Assembly (NCBI GenBank): GCA_964620045.1
Contig: CAZUJL010000009.1
Coordinates: 70,382-134,381 of the forward strand
Direction: 5' to 3'
From: VFKU01 sp964620045
GTDB lineage: Bacteria > Hydrogenedentota > Hydrogenedentia > Hydrogenedentales > GCA-2746185
DNA length: 64,000 bases
Below, piece by piece: positions 58,087 through 64,000 of the stretch. The position numbers and the translations under genes are program-made. Below the pieces are notes generated by a model. It was not told where the DNA came from. It searched no databases and saw nothing but the letters and a program-made list of their open reading frames with translations. How positions within the stretch are numbered: the stretch's first letter is position 1; each line of letters starts with the position of its first letter.

Positions 58087-59115
58087 CTACCCGAAGAATC
58101 CGCGCACCGAATCGATCACCGATTCGACGTCCTCATCGCGCATCCCCGGATGGATCGGCAGCGATACGGCCGTCATGTGCGCGCGCTCGGCCCAGCGACA
58201 CTCGCCCGCCAGCCGCGCCACGCCCTCCGGCACGCCCTCGCGCACATAGCGATGCGCCGGACGATACACCGGCCGCTTCGCCTCGACTCCTTCCGCCGAC
58301 AGCCGCGCCATCAAGCGCGTCTGCGCTTCCGTCGCCACGACAAACCGAAAGAACACGTGGTCCGCCGGGTCCGGCAGCGCCATCGGCAATTCGCTGAACG
58401 CATGGAGGTACTGCTGCGCGATTTCCTGGCGCCGCGCGATGAAGCCCGGCAGGCGCTGCAACTGCACACGCCCCATCGCGGCCTGCATCTCGGTCATCTT
58501 GTAGCTAAACCGCGGCACGAAATCGTCGCGGTTGTCGTAGTCGCGCAAATCGCGCATCCGCGCCGCCACCGTAGCATCGTCCGTCAGCGCCATGCCGCCC
58601 TCGCCGGTCGTGATCAGCTTGGTCGCGTAGAACGACGCGATCGCGATCATGCCCGCGCGGCCCGTGATGCCGCCGATCGATTGCGCTATATCTTCGATCA
58701 CGATCCCGCGCGGCAGAATCGGCGCGGCCTTGCCAAACAAATGCGGCGCGATCACAATCCGCGCCTTCGGCGGCACGGCCGAGGGATCGAGGTTATAGTC
58801 CGGCCCCACATCGCACACGCGCGCGACGCTGCCCGCCATGGCCGTCGCCGACATCAGCGACGCACAGGCATAGGCCGGAATTGCGACCTCCTGTCCGCGC
58901 GCGTCCAACGCCGCCAGCGCCAAGTGCAACGCCGCCGTGCCGCTGCTCGTGGCTACGGCATAGCGCCGGCCAACCACGGCCGCGCACTCGCGCTCGAAAG
59001 CTTCGACCTCCGGCCCCTGCGCGAGGCGACCCGAGCGCATGACGCGCACGACGGCGGCTTCTTCGAGCGCGCCGATCTGCGGGGCCGAGTGACGGATTAC
59101 GTAAGTTGTCCGCAC
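58087..59115 (-). CDS. DegT/DnrJ/EryC1 family sugar aminotransferase
   Basis: 342 aa starting at GTG 59115, which overlaps the end of the WbqC gene by 19 bp; the open frame extends far upstream only in an Arg/Ala-rich reading. Diagnostic parts: RHSAPQIGALEEAAVVRVMRSGRLAQGPEVEAFERECAAVVGRRYAVATSSGTAALHLAL, VIEDIAQSIGG, and SFYATKLITTGEGGMALTDD with the PLP-binding Lys. It would make an amino sugar from a nucleotide-linked ketosugar for lipopolysaccharide or protein glycans. Slightly shorter than usual (about 370). Confidence 0.87.
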   Translation of the reverse strand: MRTTYVIRHSAPQIGALEEAAVVRVMRSGRLAQGPEVEAFERECAAVVGRRYAVATSSGTAALHLALAALDARGQEVAIPAYACASLMSATAMAGSVARVCDVGPDYNLDPSAVPPKARIVIAPHLFGKAAPILPRGIVIEDIAQSIGGITGRAGMIAIASFYATKLITTGEGGMALTDDATVAARMRDLRDYDNRDDFVPRFSYKMTEMQAAMGRVQLQRLPGFIARRQEIAQQYLHAFSELPMALPDPADHVFFRFVVATEAQTRLMARLSAEGVEAKRPVYRPAHRYVREGVPEGVARLAGECRWAERAHMTAVSLPIHPGMRDEDVESVIDSVRGFFG

Positions 59116-59783
59116 ACCACCCCCAGCGACTCCGGCCCGCAGTTCATCATCAGATCCACAATCGACAAATCCGGCACGAACTCGCCGTGCAACTGCGGAT
59201 ACACCGGCGCGCGCCACTCCTGCAGATCGAGCGCGATGTTCGCGCGCGCAAGCACTTCGGCATCGAGATAGGCATCCAGCGCATACGCGCCGCTGTAATA
59301 CGACTCGCCGCCCACGGCGCGGATCAGATTGACGAGCCGCTCCGTCGCGATGCCCGGCACGTTCAGCGCCGACGAATACTCCACGCGCGTCGTCACGCCG
59401 AGCGTGCGCAGGTAGAACTCCAGCATGTGCCGGTTCAGTTCGTTCAGAAATTCCCACTCGCGCGCGTAGGTCGCCTCAAAAAATCCGGCGTACTCGGAGA
59501 AGAATGGCGCGCGGTGATAGCTCTGCTCGATGGTCTTCCAGTGTTTCTTGCGCCACGGGGTGCGGTTGTCGATGCGCACCTCGTCGAGGCGCTGCTGAAA
59601 CTTCATCTGCACCGGCACGGTGAGCAACACCGGTCCCGATGGCGTCTTCACCTTGTTGCGGTTCTGCCAGCCGTTCTTGTTGAACTGGATGTCGTCCAGC
59701 ACGACAAACACGTCGCAGTTCTGGATCTTTTCGAAATACCGCAACCAGGGAAGATAATGGAGTTGGTGGATCCCCACCCGCAT
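59097..59783 (-). CDS. WbqC family protein
   Basis: 228 aa. Begins VGIHQLHYLPWLRYFEKIQNCDVFVVLDDIQFNKNGWQNRNKVKTPSGPVLLTVPV, the WbqC hallmark (xxxQPxYxPWxGYF...DxVQFxxxxWxNRN). It continues with KHWKTIEQSYHRAPFF and TERLVNLIRAVGGESYYSG. The biochemical role of WbqC is not settled; it is found in O-antigen and other surface-glycan clusters and often near aminotransferases, as here. ATG 59783 has a GGGGGA site; further upstream Met codons give no conserved sequence. Confidence 0.9.
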   Translation of the reverse strand: MRVGIHQLHYLPWLRYFEKIQNCDVFVVLDDIQFNKNGWQNRNKVKTPSGPVLLTVPVQMKFQQRLDEVRIDNRTPWRKKHWKTIEQSYHRAPFFSEYAGFFEATYAREWEFLNELNRHMLEFYLRTLGVTTRVEYSSALNVPGIATERLVNLIRAVGGESYYSGAYALDAYLDAEVLARANIALDLQEWRAPVYPQLHGEFVPDLSIVDLMMNCGPESLGVVCGQLT

Positions 59784-59853
59784 GCGTTTCCCCCGCATTT
59801 CCGCGCCGCTCAGCATAAACTGATCCGGAATCCCCCGACTCCGAATCGCAGCC

Positions 59854-60057
59854 TTACCGTATATCCGCTTCGAACCACCGCAGCAGCCCGACCAGCCCGC
59901 GCGCCCTACGCAGCATGGTCGGTTTTAGACCCCGGACGCGCAGCTTTTCCTTCGCGTCCTTCCGGTTTTGCGCGACGATCACCCCGCCGATAAACGACTT
60001 CTCGAGGTTTTCGCCGCTACCTTCCGCTCGAATGGCATGGTACTCGTAGGTAGGCAT
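59854..60057 (-). CDS. 67-aa protein resembling the N-terminus of GspF/PilC
   Basis: MPTYEYHAIRAEG...SFIGGVIVAQNRKDAKEKLRVRGLKPTML has the pattern of GspF/PilC N-terminal residues. Compare MPTYAYAARGRDG...RGTLQAQNRTALIQTLRDKGLTP in the window's PilC. It then stops after a basic amphipathic run without any T2SSF domain. It has a good GGAGG site before ATG 60057, so translation is likely. It might bind the same partner as PilC's N-terminal part, or the likeness may be chance in such a short protein. Confidence 0.6.
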   Translation of the reverse strand: MPTYEYHAIRAEGSGENLEKSFIGGVIVAQNRKDAKEKLRVRGLKPTMLRRARGLVGLLRWFEADIR

Positions 60058-60160
60058 CGGTCAAGCCTCCGCGTTGAGCCAGTATAGCACGCGAACTCCG
60101 CAACGCCACACAAAAGTGCGAGCATCCGGAAATTCCGGACGCGCCATAGTGGAGCTTAGC

Positions 60161-61171
<1,011 letters not shown>

Positions 61172-61235
61172 GCCGTGTGTCTCTCCCTGCATCTTTTCGT
61201 TATCTTAATCGTTATCGTATTCGGTAAGGAATCTT

Positions 61236-62090
61236 ATGATCGGAAAAATCTGCATCGTCACCGGCGCGAACACGGGGATCGGCTTCGAAACCGCAGCAGC
61301 GCTTATCGGACAGGGCGCCACCGTAGTCCTCGCCTGCCGCGACGAAGCCAAGGCCAACGCCGCTTTAAAAGAAATCGCCGCCCGCGGCGGATCGGGCGCC
61401 GGCCACGTGATGCCGCTCAATCTGGCCTCGCTGAAAAGCGTGCGCACCTTCGCCGCCGCCTTCCGCGAGCGTTTCCAGCGGCTGGATGTACTCGTAAACA
61501 ACGCCGGCGTGATGCCCGGCAAGCGCTACACCACCGAAGACGGCTTCGAGATGATTTTCGGCACAAACCACCTCGGCCACTACCTGCTCACGCGCGAATT
61601 GCTCGATCTACTGAAGCGTAGCGCCCCGGCACGGATCGTCGTCGTGGCGTCCACCATGCACCACCGGGGCCGCATCAATTTCGACGACCTGCAGGCGGAA
61701 CAAAAATTCGGCCCGATGGGCATCTACAGCAACTCGAAGCTCGCGAACGTGATGTTTGCCTTCACGCTCGCGCGGCGGCTGGAGGGTTCCGGGGTCACGG
61801 TGAACTGCCTGCATCCCGGCGTCGTGCGTACTCAAATCATCCGCAAGCAGATTAACGACTACCCCGCGATCCTGCGGCCGCTCGCGATCCCGTTCCTCGC
61901 TCTTACGCTGAGCCCCGCCCAAGGCGCACGTACGAGCATTCATCTGGCATCGTCGCCGGAGGTCGAAGGCGTCACTGGAAAATACTTCGCACGCTGCAAG
62001 CTCACGCGCAGTTCCGCGCGTTCCATGGATGTTTCCGCGCAGGAAAAACTCTGGGATATCAGCGCGCGCCTAGCGGGTATCGAGCCGTAA
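61236..62090 (+). CDS. short-chain dehydrogenase/reductase (retinol dehydrogenase-like)
   Basis: 284 aa. Rossmann motif IVTGANTGIGFETAAALIGQGATVVLACRDEAKA; LDVLVNNAGVMPGKRYTTEDGFEMIFGTNHLGHYLLT; catalytic Ser in VVVASTMHHRGR and YSNSKLANVMFAFTLARRL (Tyr-x3-Lys). The Asn of the classical tetrad is present (TNHLGH). It resembles eukaryotic-type RDH/WWOX members, using NADP(H) judging from the Arg in the ACRD segment. The substrate is unknown. Its last 21 bp overlap the convergent small gene. Confidence 0.92.
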   Translation: MIGKICIVTGANTGIGFETAAALIGQGATVVLACRDEAKANAALKEIAARGGSGAGHVMPLNLASLKSVRTFAAAFRERFQRLDVLVNNAGVMPGKRYTTEDGFEMIFGTNHLGHYLLTRELLDLLKRSAPARIVVVASTMHHRGRINFDDLQAEQKFGPMGIYSNSKLANVMFAFTLARRLEGSGVTVNCLHPGVVRTQIIRKQINDYPAILRPLAIPFLALTLSPAQGARTSIHLASSPEVEGVTGKYFARCKLTRSSARSMDVSAQEKLWDISARLAGIEP

Positions 62091-62348
62091 CACGACCGGC
62101 CCCTTGGACCACACTGCGTCCCAATTTTCGTGTTCCACCGCCGCTTCGACATCCACCCGCGCAAGGCGTTCAGGCTCCACGCCGCAGCGCTCAATCAGGT
62201 ACGCGCGCAGCGAATCACAGAATTCCTCATGGAACCGCGTATCCCGCGCCGAGTCGGCGTGCGGCTCCAGCGCGGTACGCAGCCGCAGCACGCCGCGATA
62301 CAGTGCCGCCCACGACTCCATCGTCTCAATGTCGCTCACTTCCGCCAC
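62070..62348 (-). CDS. hypothetical 92-aa protein
   Basis: Starts at GTG 62348 with a GGGGGA site 8 nt upstream. Sequence MAEVSDIETMESWAALYRGVLRLRTALEPHADSARDTRFHEEFCDSLRAYLIERCGVEPERLARVDVEAAVEHENWDAVWSKGPVVLRLD has ordinary acidic composition unlike antisense shadows. No family recognised. It overlaps the convergent SDR gene by 21 bp and is divergent from infA. Confidence 0.55.
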   Translation of the reverse strand: MAEVSDIETMESWAALYRGVLRLRTALEPHADSARDTRFHEEFCDSLRAYLIERCGVEPERLARVDVEAAVEHENWDAVWSKGPVVLRLDTR

Positions 62349-62556
62349 CGCAGCATCCCCCGCACTCAGGGCTGGTCAGGCCCGGATCTCCGGGCACACT
62401 CCCGCCCTTCGTTTCTGCTATCGGCCCGGTGCACACAAACCTTTAGCCCATGGCGAACGTGCATATCGCCCCCCCGGCGTGATATAACGCGCGGCTGAAA
62501 CCCAGACCGTTTGGCAGTCGAACTCCGCCCGGTCTCACAAGGATCCGCGCCACTTG

Positions 62557-62775
62557 ATGGAAAAAGAGAAGGCCCTCGAACTCGAAGGCATCGTCACCGA
62601 AACCTTGCCCAACGCGATGTTTCGCGTGAAGCTGGACAACGGCCACGTTGTCCTCGCGCATATTTCCGGAAAAATGCGCAAGTACTACATCCGCATTCTG
62701 CCGGGCGACAAGGTGAAGATCGAAATGTCGCCCTACGACCTCACCAAAGGTCGCATCACGTTCCGTTTCCGCTAG
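62557..62775 (+). CDS. infA: translation initiation factor IF-1
   Basis: 72 aa, the standard size. EKALELEGIVTETLPNAMFRVKLDNGHVVLAHISGKMRKYYIRILPGDKVKIEMSPYDLTKGRITFRFR is a typical S1/OB-fold IF-1. It binds the ribosomal A site during initiation. ATG 62557 is preceded by AAGGA about 13 nt upstream. It is transcribed alone here rather than in the ribosomal protein cluster. Confidence 0.97.
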   Translation: MEKEKALELEGIVTETLPNAMFRVKLDNGHVVLAHISGKMRKYYIRILPGDKVKIEMSPYDLTKGRITFRFR

Positions 62776-62890
62776 GTTATCGCTCGTTCACTCTGCAGTT
62801 TCATCGCCCCGATTCGGCGTAAACAACATTTTTGTACACGACGCGGCGGTATAGATCACCGTAAACGCCGCGAGTTCCGCCATCGGGCCA

Positions 62891-62905
62891 TGGCACGCCC
62901 TATGC
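62891..62905 (+). promoter_or_regulatory. sigma-54-like promoter before the TonB receptor
   Basis: TGGCACG-N4-ATGC has GG and GC spaced by 10 nt as in RpoN promoters, with one mismatch (ATGC for TTGC). Upstream lies an inverted repeat CGCGGCG/CGCCGCG (62843-62873); downstream, the leader can form a 9-bp stem TGTCCGGGC/GCCCGGACA (62925-62933 and 62970-62978). Confidence 0.5.
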
Positions 62906-62995
62906 TCTCCTTATCCTGAATTTTTGTCCGGGCCTATCACTCCGAGGGGCGCCGCAACAGGGTCGCCGAGCCCGGACATCGTGGAAGGGGACATC

Positions 62996-64000
62996 GTGCC
63001 GGGGGACACACGACCACACTTCGTGCGCCGTTTTGCAGGCGTGTGTCTGCTCGTTTCTCTCTTCGTCTCTCCAAATCTCTTCGCGCAGACAGACGAAATC
63101 CAGGTCGCTTCGGCGGAGCTTAACTCGCTCTCGATCGAAGAACTGATGTCGGTCGAGGTCACCTCGGTCTCCAAGAAAAAAGAGCGCAAGCAGGACGCCG
63201 CCGCGGCGGTCTACGTACTCACGCAGGAAGACATCCGCCGCTCCGGCGCCACCAATATCCCCGATCTGCTGCGCACCGTCCCCGGTGTGGAAGTCGCGCG
63301 GCTCACGGCGAATACCTGGTCGGTCACCGCGCGCGGGTTCGGCGGTCGTTTCGCCAACAAGCTGCTCGTGCTCATCGATGGCCGCTCCATTTATACGCCG
63401 CTGTTTTCGGGTGTGTACTGGGAAGGCCACGACGTCATGCTCGAAGACGTCGATCGCATCGAAATCATCCGTGGCCCCGGCGGCACGCTCTGGGGCGCGA
63501 ATGCCGTGAACGGCGTCGTCAACATCGTCACCAAGGCCGCCGGAGACACGCAGGGCGGTTTGGTATCCGGCGGCGTGGGCACCGAGGAGCGCGGCTTCTT
63601 CAGCACACGCTGGGGCGACAAAATCGGCGAAGATGTCGATTATCGCGTGTATGTAAAAGGCTTCGCGCGCGATGCCGGCGGGGATCCGGAGATCGGCGGC
63701 GATGCCCAAGATGACTGGAACAATGTGCAGGGCGGCTTCCGTTTCGACTGGCGGCTTTCGCCGGACGATCTGCTCACGATCCAGGGCGACCTCAACGATC
63801 TCGGCATCAACCAGGTCGTCACCGATGCCTTCCTGGAGGAACCCTTCGAGCGCTCGATCCATTCGCAGGTGGACTACCTCGGCCGCAACCTGCTCACGCG
63901 CTGGACACACACGCTGAGCGACGATTCAAAAATCGAGGTGCAGGGCTACTACGACGGTTATACCTGGGACGAGCCGACGTTCCGCGAAAATCGTGACACC
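62996..64000 (+). CDS. TonB-dependent outer-membrane receptor (3' end outside window)
   Basis: The first 335 codons of a receptor that continues past the window. GTG 62996 has an AAGGGG site; GTG 62981 and GTG 63023 are alternatives. Signal peptide core FAGVCLLVSLFVSPNLFAQ, then SIEELMSVEVTSVSKKKERKQDAAAAVYVLTQEDIRRSGATNIPDLLRTVPGVEVARL, the TonB-box-proximal and plug region, and RGFGGRFANKLLVLIDGRSIYTPLFSGVYWEGHDVMLEDVDRIEIIRGPGGTLWGANAVNGVVNIVTK closing the plug. Beta-strand sequence follows. It would import a siderophore, cobalamin or similar ligand, energised by a TonB system. The substrate is not predictable. Found as an open frame to the last base. Confidence 0.9.
   Translation, partial: MPGDTRPHFVRRFAGVCLLVSLFVSPNLFAQTDEIQVASAELNSLSIEELMSVEVTSVSKKKERKQDAAAAVYVLTQEDIRRSGATNIPDLLRTVPGVEVARLTANTWSVTARGFGGRFANKLLVLIDGRSIYTPLFSGVYWEGHDVMLEDVDRIEIIRGPGGTLWGANAVNGVVNIVTKAAGDTQGGLVSGGVGTEERGFFSTRWGDKIGEDVDYRVYVKGFARDAGGDPEIGGDAQDDWNNVQGGFRFDWRLSPDDLLTIQGDLNDLGINQVVTDAFLEEPFERSIHSQVDYLGRNLLTRWTHTLSDDSKIEVQGYYDGYTWDEPTFRENRDT

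Noticed and set aside
57487..59271. 594-codon rightward open frame
   Set aside because: Arg/His-rich antisense reading over the WecA-like, aminotransferase and WbqC genes; no ribosome-binding site or motif.

Overview
This is a 64 kb chromosomal window of high-GC, gene-dense bacterial DNA. The organism is Gram-negative and didermic: it has TolB, a TolA/TonB-type energy transducer, a TonB-dependent receptor, the murein-recycling ligase Mpl and an LplT/Aas lysophospholipid recycler. It is flagellated (fliD, fliS, sigma-28-type promoters) and has a PilC/GspF-type platform protein. Tat export, sigma-54-type promoters and a CFI-box (CTERM-like) surface protein point to an environmental, probably uncultured lineage such as Hydrogenedentota, Sumerlaeota or a PVC-like group. 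That placement is inferred from gene content, not demonstrated. I see no rRNA, tRNA, CRISPR array, integrase or transposase.

Layout. 0-3.4 kb: thioesterase, smpB, a large palindromic element, tolB and a TolA/TonB protein. 3.6-9.2 kb: polysaccharide/lipid glycosylation, with three GT-C-type membrane proteins (the first broken by a 1-nt frameshift in a G7 run) and a GT2. 9.3-10.5 kb: a compact PD-(D/E)XK nuclease plus Dam methylase pair. 10.5-16.6 kb: peptidase, SGNH hydrolase, pirin and its MarR regulator with matching operators, and a sulfatase-superfamily enzyme. 16.7-20.3 kb: fliS, fliD (sigma-28 promoter) and pilC. 20.5-29.2 kb: epimerase, MarR, a 1143-aa LplT-PlsC-Aas fusion, lipase-like hydrolase, dipeptidase, MazG, a sigma-28-preceded zinc-ribbon miniprotein and SurE. 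29.2-31.0 kb: cysC and sat (PAPS synthesis).

31.2-37.9 kb holds the most unusual block: two Tat-exported aldo/keto reductases with C-terminal Fe-S cysteines, a membrane polyferredoxin that looks like a NapH-NapG fusion with an internal twin-arginine segment, a Tat-exported DUF362 protein and a DUF6599-like membrane protein. I read it as an uncharacterised extracytoplasmic electron-transfer module. 38-45.5 kb is metabolic and housekeeping (alpha/beta hydrolases, O-methyltransferase, DAACS symporter, GNAT, crotonase, mpl). 45.9-48.3 kb encodes a beta-helix CFI-box surface protein behind a near-perfect sigma-54 promoter with a candidate upstream activator site.

48.3-64 kb: HxlR/CMD divergent pair, purM-purL-purQ operon with a divergent LysR, an M32 carboxypeptidase bracketed by two hairpin-rich repeat elements, a surface-polysaccharide set (WecA-like, DegT aminotransferase, WbqC), a standalone GspF-N-like miniprotein, threonine aldolase, SDR, infA, and the start of a TonB-dependent receptor behind a sigma-54-like promoter, which runs off the window.
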